Source of the DNA: Loktanella sp. M215 | GTDB lineage: Bacteria > Pseudomonadota > Alphaproteobacteria > Rhodobacterales > Rhodobacteraceae | Assembly (NCBI RefSeq): GCF_021735925.1 | Contig: NZ_WMEA01000001.1 | Coordinates: forward strand, 3,874,001-3,938,000 | Reading direction: 5' to 3' | DNA length: 64,000 bases | Part shown: positions 36,602 to 44,161 of the stretch, piece after piece | How the letters are laid out: every line of letters begins with the position of its first letter | Position numbering within the stretch: position 1 is the stretch's first letter | Position numbers and translations under genes: made by a program | Notes under the pieces: generated by a model | What the model saw: only the letters and a program-made list of their open reading frames with translations | The model's database searches: none | Told to the model about the DNA's origin: nothing

Positions 36602-38047
36602 TCAGCAGCATCCCCTGTATTCCGCGGCGATGGCATCTTCGATCTCTGGCCAGAGGGCGGCAAGCGCCGCCGTCCCCGGCAGCCCCGCGCGCACCTGCGT
36701 CCGCAAGTCCGTGTGCAGGCGGTCAATGTCCACACCGGAGGGCCGCCCGTCCGACAGAACAAGCCGCCCGCCCGCATAGATCCGGCGGATCATGTTGCGG
36801 GTCGCGCGTGTCATGACGAAGTCGCGCGGATCGACGGGCATCAGTGCGTCCGGATCCAGCAGATCCAGATCCAGCAGCAGCAGGTCCGCCGGCATTCCTG
36901 GCGCCAGCACGCCACCGGGCGGCAGACCCAAGCCCGCGCGGCCGGTCGCACAGGCGGCCTTCAGCGCGGTCTGCGGCGTCATCCCGTCGGTCCCGAAGCC
37001 CGGTGCGCGGTTCAGAAAATGGAATAGGCGCAATTCGCGCAGCGCATCATCGTCGTCGTCCAATGCGCAGCCGTCCAGTCCCATCGCAACCTGAACACCC
37101 GCCGCCTGCATCGCGGTCACCGACGCGATCCCCGACGACAGATGCAGGTTGGACGAGACGTTGACGGCAATCCGCGCACCCGCCCGCGCGATGGCCGCAT
37201 ACTCTGCCGCGCGGCCATAGACGCAATGCGCCAGCGTCAGCCGCGGGGATAGCAGACCGATCCTGTCCAGCATGGCGACAATGCCGTCGGGATAACTGCG
37301 GTCGGCCCAGTGGCGCTGCGGACGGGTTTCCAGCAGGTGCATGTGCACACGCCGCCCCGTCCGGGCCGAGGCGTCGGCAATCGCCGTCAGCAGATCCATG
37401 GAACACCACTGCACGCCGGTCGGCCCGTATTGCACGTCGACATGGACATCCATGTCGGCCACCGCCGCGGCGACCTCGTCCACCAGCGCGATCTGATCGG
37501 CCACCGCAAGCGGGGCCGCACCCCACGTCTTCTGCACCATCTGTGCCGCGTCGGGGCTTAACCTGGACAGCACCGACGCGTAATCGCCGTAAACCAGCGG
37601 ATTGCGATCCCGCATCGCGACGGCAAAACCGATGGAGATACCGACATCCTGTGCGGCGCGTGCGATCTCGCGGGCTTCCTGCGGCAAGGGTCGTTGGCCC
37701 ATCGCACGGGTCAGATGCACCATCACCGCCGTCGCCCCGCCGCGCAAGGAACGCGCAAACGCCGCCGCCGCCGCCGTGTAAGGATCGACCGCCGGCATGG
37801 TCGCCAGTTGCGGCAGCCAAAGTTCGAGCGGCTTCAGCGCGGCACCGAACGACGCGCTCGACAAGGGGCGCGCGTGGTTGTGGGCATCCGTCACCGCAGG
37901 CATCGCCAGCAGCCGCGGCGCCACCCCCGCCCATGGACGGATGGCCGCGATCAGGCCTTCCTGCAACACCATTTCGACGGGTCCGGAAGAGTCGTAGTCC
38001 GGCCCCAAAAGGGCGGTTGTGACAGCGATGGAGGTGATTTCTGACAT
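36602..38047 (-). CDS. Amidohydrolase (AtzA/TrzN/8-oxoguanine deaminase-like)
   Basis: 481-aa metal-dependent amidohydrolase, subtype III. TDAHNHARP has His56 and His58; VHMHLLETRPQ holds the next metal His with Glu; LAHCVYG another His; GLDGCALDDDDDALRELRLFHF the catalytic Asp. The family covers s-triazine hydrolases, guanine and 8-oxoguanine deaminases and related N-heterocycle deaminases. It converges on atzF with 23 bases between. It may perform the first deamination of a heterocycle that later yields biuret, but no cyanuric acid hydrolase or barbiturase gene is visible here. Residue-level substrate assignment is not possible. Confidence 0.88.
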   Translation of the reverse strand: MSEITSIAVTTALLGPDYDSSGPVEMVLQEGLIAAIRPWAGVAPRLLAMPAVTDAHNHARPLSSASFGAALKPLELWLPQLATMPAVDPYTAAAAAFARSLRGGATAVMVHLTRAMGQRPLPQEAREIARAAQDVGISIGFAVAMRDRNPLVYGDYASVLSRLSPDAAQMVQKTWGAAPLAVADQIALVDEVAAAVADMDVHVDVQYGPTGVQWCSMDLLTAIADASARTGRRVHMHLLETRPQRHWADRSYPDGIVAMLDRIGLLSPRLTLAHCVYGRAAEYAAIARAGARIAVNVSSNLHLSSGIASVTAMQAAGVQVAMGLDGCALDDDDDALRELRLFHFLNRAPGFGTDGMTPQTALKAACATGRAGLGLPPGGVLAPGMPADLLLLDLDLLDPDALMPVDPRDFVMTRATRNMIRRIYAGGRLVLSDGRPSGVDIDRLHTDLRTQVRAGLPGTAALAALWPEIEDAIAAEYRGCC

Positions 38048-38059
38048 CTCGGACCTTGA

Positions 38060-38566
38060 TCAACGGGGATTTGCGCCGGACGATAGGGCACGCGACAGGG
38101 TGATCATAGAGCGGCGTTTCGCAAGCGTCTCCTCGACTGCGGGGTGAACCGACGCCGCATGGCGAAAATCCAGTGGCCCGCCGATGTCGGCCGACACAGA
38201 ATGAACGGTGTGACCTGACAGCGATCCGTCGAGAAGGCCGCTGCGGATACTGACCGCGACACCAGCGTTCAAGACCTGAACCGGATAACCCAGCGAGACT
38301 TTGGAGATCCGGGCCTGCCCCCACTCCAGCAACATCAGCGTATGGGCGCGCAGGACCTGCCCGTTGTCCAGCTGACAGAGCTCAATAAGGGCCGTCAGGT
38401 CGGAGGTCTGGCTAGGCTTCAGTCCCTGTGTCTTGCCGTCGCCACGCCCGGAACCGGGCCGTGGTGGATGACAGCGACGGTCCGCCCCGCACCCTGTAAA
38501 TCGGAGCAAAGTTGCCTCGGAAGAGCTCGAAAAGACGATTAATAACAGTGGCTTATTATCGTCCAT
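38060..38566 (-). CDS. Hypothetical protein, possibly truncated by the transposon
   Basis: 168 aa, read leftward and ending 12 bases before the amidohydrolase start, so it could be co-transcribed. Residues from about 58 on (LTALIELCQLDNGQVLRAHTLMLLEW...) look like a folded domain; the first ~50 residues are irregular and may be an artefact of the transposon end 11 bases upstream. An in-frame TAA directly precedes the start. I do not recognise the family. It may be the 3' remnant of a gene cut by the insertion. Confidence 0.4.
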   Translation of the reverse strand: MDDNKPLLLIVFSSSSEATLLRFTGCGADRRCHPPRPGSGRGDGKTQGLKPSQTSDLTALIELCQLDNGQVLRAHTLMLLEWGQARISKVSLGYPVQVLNAGVAVSIRSGLLDGSLSGHTVHSVSADIGGPLDFRHAASVHPAVEETLAKRRSMITLSRALSSGANPR

Positions 38567-38576
38567 TTAGAAGTCC

Positions 38577-38619
38577 GGGCAAAGATGCTACGAAAATCGG
38601 GGTAAGATCCCGCGGACTG
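38577..38619 (+). repeat. Left inverted terminal repeat of the remnant
   Basis: Reads GGGCAAAG, then variable bases, AAATCGGG-G-TAA-GATCC, CGCG and GACTG. The complement of the right end reads GGGACAAAG ... GAATCGGG-C-TAAAGATCC, TGCGA, GACTG. Conserved order of six blocks with short indels argues for true transposon ends rather than chance. Confidence 0.55.
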
Positions 38620-38629
38620 GAACAAGACG

Positions 38630-38654
38630 AAAAAAAGCTCGCCGAGGCGAGCTT
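38630..38654 (-). terminator. Rho-independent terminator of tniQ
   Basis: On the minus strand the stem AAGCTCGCC closes on GGCGAGCTT with a two-base loop, and is followed by a run of seven T. It lies 36 bases past the tniQ stop in the same direction. Confidence 0.85.
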
Positions 38655-38689
38655 GGTGACTGACAATTTCTGGAACGTTCAGGCGCGGT

Positions 38690-39678
38690 TCAGGCGGATT
38701 TCTTCATCGCGATCAAAGAGCGGACATCGACTTCAATTGCTCCGATGCCAACTTTATCGAAACGGCGAAAGCCCTGAACCTTGCCATCGAGAACGTCGGC
38801 GAACAGGTCTTCGAAGCGTCCAGCACCACGCTGGCAGGCGTAAGAAATCGGATGAAATTCACCAGCGGTCGTTTCGTCCAGCACCGGCAATTCGGTCACC
38901 TTATTCAGAAGTTCTTCGAGGTGCGACCGGGCAAAAACGACATGGCGAACTGACCCGCGACCGGTCCTCGGAATCAATGGCTGCAAAAGATCTACGCGAT
39001 AAAGAATTTCCACTTGGTTCTGGGTGGCGCACAGATATGCGGGGACATCCCGCAACGGAATGGCGGTTGCAAAGGCTTCGATCAGGCGCACGCTCTTGGC
39101 AGCCTCGAACACCATGGTCCCGCTCTCCACTTCAGTCGCATCTGTTGGAATCTCACCAAGCTATTTCAGGAGGCGCGATAGCCGTGGCCTTTCGACGCCG
39201 ACGGCCGCGGACAAGCTATAAAGGGTATGGTATCGCCGTTGTGTAATTTCGACGCCAAGAACCCGCGTGCCGGGCTCAACTGCGGAATGCTTTACGATGT
39301 GGTCGCGCAGGATATCACGGATCGGACCAGGATTGATCGCATTGCACCGGCGATCAAGCCAGTTGAAAAGCCTTCCATAAAAAGCAAGTGGACCAGCCTG
39401 CACCGCGGTGGCAGTCGAGGTTTGACGGATGGTGTCAAGCGCCTCCTCGATTGCCCCGGGGCCTTCTGTGTAGATTGAGAAACCGCTATCCGTTGCTTCT
39501 TCAGTTTCCTCGGGTGTCAATCTCGTGATGGCAACATTATGGCCGTGCTGCAGGATCCCGCCGAGCATTTCTGACGCGGCGAGCACCTGTTCAATGGTTT
39601 GACCGTCCAGCCACTTATTTATGCCGGCCGTTGATCTGTGAATACGTGCACGAAGCCACGACAGATAGTCCGGCGTTT
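38690..39678 (-). pseudogene. tniQ: tniQ-like transposition targeting protein, 5'-truncated with an in-frame stop
   Basis: Leftward reading frame cut at its 5' end by the IS3 copy at 39679. The first part includes LAFYGRLFNWLDRRCNAINPGPIRDILRDHIVKH and RYHTLYSLSAAVGVERPRLSRLLK, similar to the middle of TniQ/TnsD proteins with their helix-turn-helix-like segment. A TAG at 39161-39163 interrupts the frame. Translation continues in the same frame with LGEIPTDATEVESGTMVF and on to IAMKKSA at 38690. So there is one nonsense change plus loss of the N-terminus, including the zinc-binding region. TniQ selects target sites for Tn7/Tn402-like transposons. Confidence 0.65.
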
Positions 39679-39741
39679 TGAGCTGCTGCCGGTTTTGTGG
39701 ACACGAAGATAAGATCGTGACCATTGAACTGGAGAGTGGAT

Positions 39742-40032
39742 ATGACGAGACGGAAGTTTAGCCGCGAGTTCAAGATCGAGGCGGTAAGGCTGGTGACCGA
39801 GCGAGGCGTTGCGGTCGCTCAGGCGTGCCGGGACCTGGATCTTGCGGAGAGCGTGCTGCGTCGCTGGATGCGGGAATTGATGGGAGCGCCTGTTGCGGCG
39901 TTTCCCGGCAATGGCTTGCAACGCGCAGAATTGGCCGAGATTGCGACCCTGAAGAAAGAGGTCGCCAAGCTCAAGGCGGAGCGTGACATCCTAAAAAAGG
40001 CGGCAGCTTACTTCGCGCGGGAAGCGACATGA
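39742..40032 (+). CDS. IS3-family transposase OrfA
   Basis: 96-aa DNA-binding subunit. MTRRKFSREFKIEAVRLV opens the standard helix-turn-helix (ACRDLDLAESVLRRWMRE), and the C-terminus is a leucine-zipper-like LAEIATLKKEVAKLKAERDILKKAAAYFA. GGAGAGTGGAT precedes the ATG at 39742. It overlaps orfB by four bases (ATGA). Intact, but useless in cis because orfB is broken. Confidence 0.93.
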   Translation: MTRRKFSREFKIEAVRLVTERGVAVAQACRDLDLAESVLRRWMRELMGAPVAAFPGNGLQRAELAEIATLKKEVAKLKAERDILKKAAAYFAREAT

Positions 40033-40493
40033 CGTTCGCTTACGTGGCAAAGCATCGGCACATTTGGCCGGTCAGCTGGATGTGCGCGGTGCTGGGCGTC
40101 TCCCGATCCGGCTTTCATGCCTGGCTCAGAAGGCCGATAAGCGAACGCGCGGCTCAGGATGCAAAGCTCGTCCAGTCGATCGACAAGAGCTTCAAGGCCA
40201 GCGATCGCACCTATGGCGCCCGCCGGGTCTGGCGTGACGTTCTGGAAGAAGGTCTCGCATGTGGACTGCACCGGATCGAACGCTTGATGCGGCTAAATGC
40301 AATGAGAGCGCGGCCCAAACGCCGCGGGAACCCGAAGGATGACGGCGAGCGGTCGGTCATCGCCGACAACATCCTTGACCGCGACTTCACAGCAGACCGG
40401 CCGAACCAGAAGTGGCTTGCCGACTTCACCTACATCTGGACCGCAGAGGGCTGGCTCTACGTGGCGGTCGTGCTGGACCTGTTCTCCAGGGTT

Positions 40494-40518
40494 CGCCATT
40501 GTGCTTGAACCAATGGCG
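40494..40518. repeat. Palindromic insertion 1 in orfB
   Basis: CGCCATTG and its complement CAATGGCG around a nine-base loop, inside the ~37 bases that break the orfB frame. Confidence 0.7.
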
Positions 40519-40597
40519 CATCAATGGCTCACCGTCGGCTGGTCCATGAAGGCGGAACGGGATGCTTCACTGGTCATGGATGCGCTGATCCCTCTCA

Positions 40598-40636
40598 TGG
40601 TTTGCCAGTCATTCCACCGGAATGACCTGCAAACCA
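40598..40636. repeat. Palindromic insertion 2 in orfB
   Basis: TGGTTTGC-CA-GTCATTCC faces GGAATGAC-CT-GCAAACCA across a three-base loop: 16 paired positions around a two-base internal mismatch. It is centred in the ~60-base in-frame insertion. Confidence 0.75.
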
Positions 40637-41016
40637 CTGCCGGGCAGCGGATGGCCGTCTGGCGGCGCGGAAAGGCTGACGCGCTGCTCCATCACTCAGA
40701 CCAAGGATCGCAATATACCAGTGAGCAGTTTCAGCGCCTGCTGCTGGACAACGGCATCATTTGCCGGGTGAGCCGTGCGGGCAATGTGTGGGACAACTCA
40801 GCAATGGAGAGCTTCTTCTCGTCGCTGAAGATCGAACGGACAGCCCGCAAGGTCTACCGCACCCGTGACGCGGCACGCGCCGACGTGTTCGACTACATCG
40901 AGCGCTTTTACAATCCGAGGCGACGGCATTCGAAGCTGGGCTATCTCAGCCCTATGGCGTTCGAGGACCGAGCTATGCAAACCTAACCCGGTGTCCACGA
41001 AACCGGCAGCAGCTCA

Positions 41017-41186
41017 GCCTAACCAAATGACAGGCCAGATCTTCCGCCAAAGCAATAACGACCGCCGTCTACCACTACATGCAGCCTTCAAAAGTAGTCT
41101 GACGCAAAATGTTGGGAACAATGTAAAGGTGGTTTACGCCAAAGCAGACCTCCATTTTCGGCGCAGCGAAGGTCAGCTTTCCGCCG
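41017..41186. other. Relic sequence between two insertion sequences
   Basis: 170 bp with no recognisable gene. Neither strand continues the tniQ reading frame. Confidence 0.4.
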
Positions 41187-42718
41187 ATTCTGTTGAAAAA
41201 CAACGGTTCGCTCGTGCAGAAAGTCAGGTGCCGATGAGGGTGCAAGCGCCTTTCTTATCAGGCCGGGCGCACATGCTGCGGTGCAGGAAGGATCTTGGCT
41301 AATTTCCGGAGATTCTGAGCGGTGGCGGCGAGCAAGAATTCGTCATTTGCGCCGTTCGGACCGCGTAATCGGAGCCGCCCCAGCCCCAGAATGCGTTTGA
41401 GGTGGGCGAAGAGCATCTCGACCTTCTTTCGGAGCCGCATTGAGACGGCGTATTGCTCCGTCTTGGCGATGTCGCGGGCAACCTGACGGGCATCTTCATG
41501 CTCTTCGCGGGTGATCTTGCGGGCGTCGGCATTCGGGCAGCATTTCGGCTTCGAAGGGCAGGATTGGCAGGTCAGCTTCAGGGCCTGATACTTGGCGACG
41601 CCCTTGCCGGTTGGGCCACGTTTCGGGTCGGAGTAATTGCGACGGAATTGTTTGAGGGTTTCGCCTTCCGGGCAGATGTATTGGTTGTTCTCGGCGTCCC
41701 AATCAAAGTCGGCGCGAGACCAGGTGCCGTCTGTGCGGCTCGCCTTGTCAATCACTGGAATATGCGGTGCGATCTTGCGGTCCACCAGCCAGCCGAGCAT
41801 CGGTCCGGAGCCATAGGCCGTGTCCGCAATGATGCGCTCGGGATGCAGGTTGAACGTGTCTCTCACACGATCCAGCATGGTGCGAACAGACCCGACCTCA
41901 GCCTGCCGGATCGACCGGGTCGCTTCCACGTCAACGATCACGGCGTGGTCCGTATCGATCAGGTAGTTCGTCGAATAAGCAAAGAACGCAGGGCCCTTGC
42001 GAGCTGCAGTCCACTGACTGGACGGGTCTGAATGAGACGTGAACTTGGGCTCAACTGTTGTGGCTGCGCCAAAGGCGGCGTCATCCAGAACTTGGAGATA
42101 CTCTCTGACGGCCCGCGGCGCATCGGCTGGATTTATGGCTTCAGGATGCCAGTCTTCCTTCGCCGTCGCGTTCTGCTTGTTGGCGTCAGCCTCGATCAGG
42201 CTTGCGTCTGCGGCGAAGCGCTGGCCGCTGACCAGACCTTCAGCGATGCACCGCGCCACGACCGTCTCGAACACGTGGCGCAACAGGTCGCTGTCCCGGA
42301 ACCGGCCATGGCGGTTCTTCGAAAAGCTGGAGTGGTCTGGCACACGATCAGCCAGATCAAGGCGGCAGAACCATCGATAGGCGAGGTTCAGATGCACCTC
42401 TTCGCAGAGCCGCCGCTCTGACCGGATGCCCAGGCAATACCCAACCAGCAGCATGCGGATCAGCAACTCGGGGTCGATGGAGGGGCGGCCGGTATTGCTG
42501 TAGAACGGAGCCAGATACTGACGGATGCCGGACAGATCCACGAAGCGATCAATGGATCGCAGCAGGTGATCTTGCGGGACATGACCTTCTATCGAGAACT
42601 CGTAAAACAATGCGCCTTGCGCCTCTTGCCTTGGTCTCAGCATCGCAGATCCTCCGCCTCACTACCGAAAGTGAATCAGCGACCAGGCCCCAAATCAACA
42701 AGAGTTTTTCAACGGAAT
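41187..42718 (-). mobile_element. IS1182-family insertion sequence
   Basis: About 1.53 kb. The ends ATTCTGTTGAAAAAC (41187-41201) and, complemented, ATTCCGTTGAAAAAC (42704-42718) match at 14 of 15 positions and fit IS1182/IS5-like termini. It encloses one intact transposase gene. No 4-bp target duplication was evident at these limits, so the exact ends may differ by a few bases. Confidence 0.8.
41258..42643 (-). CDS. IS1182-family transposase
   Basis: 461-aa DDE transposase, full length. The N-terminal DUF772 region contains GRPSIDPELLIRMLLVGYCLGIRSERRLCEEVHLNLAYRWFC. Acidic residues are Asp in FAADASLIEADAN, Asp in IIADTAYGSG, and Glu in KKVEMLFAHLKRILGL. A Cys cluster TCQSCPSKPKCCPN lies before the last motif. 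The frame is unbroken, so the IS may still be active. Confidence 0.94.
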   Translation of the reverse strand: MLRPRQEAQGALFYEFSIEGHVPQDHLLRSIDRFVDLSGIRQYLAPFYSNTGRPSIDPELLIRMLLVGYCLGIRSERRLCEEVHLNLAYRWFCRLDLADRVPDHSSFSKNRHGRFRDSDLLRHVFETVVARCIAEGLVSGQRFAADASLIEADANKQNATAKEDWHPEAINPADAPRAVREYLQVLDDAAFGAATTVEPKFTSHSDPSSQWTAARKGPAFFAYSTNYLIDTDHAVIVDVEATRSIRQAEVGSVRTMLDRVRDTFNLHPERIIADTAYGSGPMLGWLVDRKIAPHIPVIDKASRTDGTWSRADFDWDAENNQYICPEGETLKQFRRNYSDPKRGPTGKGVAKYQALKLTCQSCPSKPKCCPNADARKITREEHEDARQVARDIAKTEQYAVSMRLRKKVEMLFAHLKRILGLGRLRLRGPNGANDEFLLAATAQNLRKLAKILPAPQHVRPA

Positions 42719-43171
42719 ACGCCCATCTTGTCGACTGCTTATCAGCTCCAGCGGCGGGCGACATAATTGCTTCGGAAAGATCGCACGGCGGTTGTTCACG
42801 TCCCGGAACCTGCAAAAGACAGGTCCAAACGAAGAGACGCCCTAACCCATCGATAAAATCAAGTATAAATATATGTGCGCCACAGAGTGGACACTAACTT
42901 GTGTTTGATGGACAAAAAATGGCCACGAATGGCCATTTAATGCTGTGTTTTACAAACACCAACAGCTGGACTACTTTCAGCAGCCCTTTGAATAGCAGTA
43001 GTTGCCGCAGGTCATGCAGCCTTCAGCCATGCGCAGACTCTGTACTCGCTTATAGATCTGAGCGTTTCATTCTGAAGAAAACCGGAAGCTTAAGGGGGCT
43101 ATCTGAACCAGCTCGTCGCATTCTACATTTAGTTGCCGCACCGATCGTGACCCAACACGTTGATGAAAAGT
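42719..43171. other. AT-richer non-coding relic with two hairpins
   Basis: About 450 bp without a credible gene. AT-rich around 42855-42875. Two perfect hairpins lie close together: AAATGGCCA-CGAA-TGGCCATTT (42917-42938) and GTGTTT-TAC-AAACAC (42945-42959). They may be old transposase-binding or regulatory sites of the remnant; nothing else was recognised. Confidence 0.45.
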
Positions 43172-43216
43172 CAGTCTCGCAGGATCTTTAGCCCGATTCC
43201 GAGACAACTTTGTCCC
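43172..43216 (-). repeat. Right inverted terminal repeat of the remnant
   Basis: Complement reads GGGACAAAG, then TTGTCTCG, GAATCGGGCTAAAGATCC, TGCGA and GACTG, matching the left end at 38577-38619 block for block. TGTC directly inside is reminiscent of Tn7/Tn402-like ends. Confidence 0.55.
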
Positions 43217-43227
43217 GATTTACACCC

Positions 43228-43539
43228 TCAGTGGGTCCACACGCCTCGCCGGTGAGTCGCAAAGTTTTCGCCATAGCCGCCGGGACGCACGTTGGCCCGA
43301 CGGGTCTGGGGTTCGGTCACGACCGCGTCAATCCCGTGGTCCTTGGCATAAGCCAGCGCCTCTTCTTTCGTCTCGAAGGTCAGCCGCACCTGGCTTTGGG
43401 TATCGGTCGAACTGGTCCAGCCCATCAGCGGGTCGATCTCGCGCGCCGAATCCTTGACGAAATCCAGCACCCACACGTGGGTCTTGGCCGTGCCGGAGGA
43501 CATGGCCGTCTTGGCGGGGCGATAGATGCGGGCCTGCAT
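43228..43539 (-). CDS. NADH dehydrogenase (complex I) accessory subunit, NDUFS4-like
   Basis: 103-aa protein of the ETC complex I subunit conserved region. It opens [25 protein letters not shown], contains [20 protein letters not shown] and [13 protein letters not shown], the conserved core of NDUFS4-like proteins found in alphaproteobacteria and mitochondria. It assists assembly or stability of the peripheral arm at the membrane. AGGAG precedes the ATG at 43539. The transposon remnant ends 11 bases after its stop. Confidence 0.92.
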   Translation of the reverse strand: MQARIYRPAKTAMSSGTAKTHVWVLDFVKDSAREIDPLMGWTSSTDTQSQVRLTFETKEEALAYAKDHGIDAVVTEPQTRRANVRPGGYGENFATHRRGVWTH

Positions 43540-43654
43540 GGGACGAACTCCTGTTGAACCGGGGATGTTATCGGCAAATTGCGCGCCAAGGGCAAGAGGA
43601 ACCCTACCCCATCAGCCCGCGTTGGTCAGCTGAACCCAGACCAAAGGACGACCC

Positions 43655-44161
43655 ATGAAATTTCTTCCCCTGATGGCCGCGCTGACCATGGTGCCGGCCG
43701 GCGCTTTTGCTGCGGCCCACGCCGAAATGATGCCGATGACCGCGACGGTCAACGGCACCGACGGGTCCAGCAAGGGGATCGTCACCATCACCCCGACCGA
43801 GTCCGGCGCGATGCTGGTCCAGATCGACCTGTCGGGCCTGCCTGCGGGCGACCACGCGATCCATGTGCACGAAACGGGCGACTGTGCGGCCGCCGATTTC
43901 ACCAGTGCTGGCGGCCACTTGGCCGACGGTCATGACCACGGCGTGATGGCCGCGGCTGGCCCGCATCCGGGCGATATTCCCAACATCACCGTGGCCGAGG
44001 ATGGCACGGCGAAGATGGAATTTTTCAACGCGATGCTGACGCCCGAGCTGATGGGTGACGACGACGGATCGGCCATCATCGTGCATGCGGGCACCGACGA
44101 TTACAGCAGCCAGCCCGCTGGCGACGCGGGTGACCGCATCGCCTGTGGCGTGTTCAAGTAA
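43655..44161 (+). CDS. sodC: Superoxide dismutase [Cu-Zn], periplasmic
   Basis: 168-aa SodC. Signal peptide at residues 1-19 or so (ending AFA). Copper/zinc ligands are in AIHVHETGDC, GGHLADGHDHG and IIVHAGTDDY; the disulfide Cys pair is in GDC and IACGVF. Converts superoxide to peroxide in the periplasm. AAAGGAC precedes the ATG. Its stop codon abuts the stop of the convergent M29 gene without any spacer. Confidence 0.95.
   Translation: MKFLPLMAALTMVPAGAFAAAHAEMMPMTATVNGTDGSSKGIVTITPTESGAMLVQIDLSGLPAGDHAIHVHETGDCAAADFTSAGGHLADGHDHGVMAAAGPHPGDIPNITVAEDGTAKMEFFNAMLTPELMGDDDGSAIIVHAGTDDYSSQPAGDAGDRIACGVFK

Larger units (their letters stand above)
40029..40986 (+). pseudogene. IS3-family transposase OrfB, disrupted by two palindromic insertions
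   Basis: Integrase-core subunit with the DDE residues still visible: Asp in WLADFTYIW, Asp in HHSDQGSQYTS and Glu in NSAMESFFSSLK. After LDLFSR the frame shifts because about 37 extra bases (within 40491-40533) separate it from VGWSMKAERDAS. A second extra segment of about 60 bases (40588-40650) is inserted in frame between VMDAL and MAVWRRG. The product stops early at 40508. Both extra segments contain inverted repeats. Confidence 0.88.
39679..41016 (+). mobile_element. IS3-family insertion sequence, decayed copy
   Basis: 1338 bp with terminal inverted repeats. The left end starts TGAGCTGCTGCCGGTTT and the right end, complemented, starts identically. The match extends through GTGGACAC with a single mismatch in 26 bases. 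It carries orfA and a disrupted orfB in the + direction. The flanking 3-4 bases (GTTT left, GCCT right) do not match, so the target duplication is lost or one flank was rearranged. The right flank does not continue tniQ, consistent with a deletion. Confidence 0.9.
38577..43216. mobile_element. Degenerate TniQ-type transposon remnant with two later IS insertions
   Basis: A 4.6-kb block with irregular codon use and lower GC than its neighbours. It is bounded by imperfect inverted repeats of about 43-45 bp (38577-38619 and 43172-43216). Inside are a tniQ pseudogene, its terminator, a decayed IS3-family copy, an IS1182-type copy and about 450 bp of non-coding relic. No tniA or tniB is present, so it cannot move by itself. 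The right end is 11 bases from the stop of the NDUFS4-like gene. No matching target duplication was found. Confidence 0.6.

Noticed and set aside
39679..41016. IS3 copy considered active
   Set aside because: orfB has a frameshifting insertion and a second in-frame insertion; the product stops at 40508.
41017..41186. Possible 5' part of tniQ beyond the IS3 copy
   Set aside because: Translation of this stretch gives no TniQ N-terminal features such as the zinc-binding cysteines.
38577..43216. Search for a target-site duplication at the transposon ends
   Set aside because: The five bases outside the proposed ends do not match under any end position I tried; exact ends stay uncertain.
42719..43227. 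CRISPR array or tRNA-like element in the gene-poor stretch
   Set aside because: The hairpins are single and not regularly spaced; no cloverleaf could be drawn.
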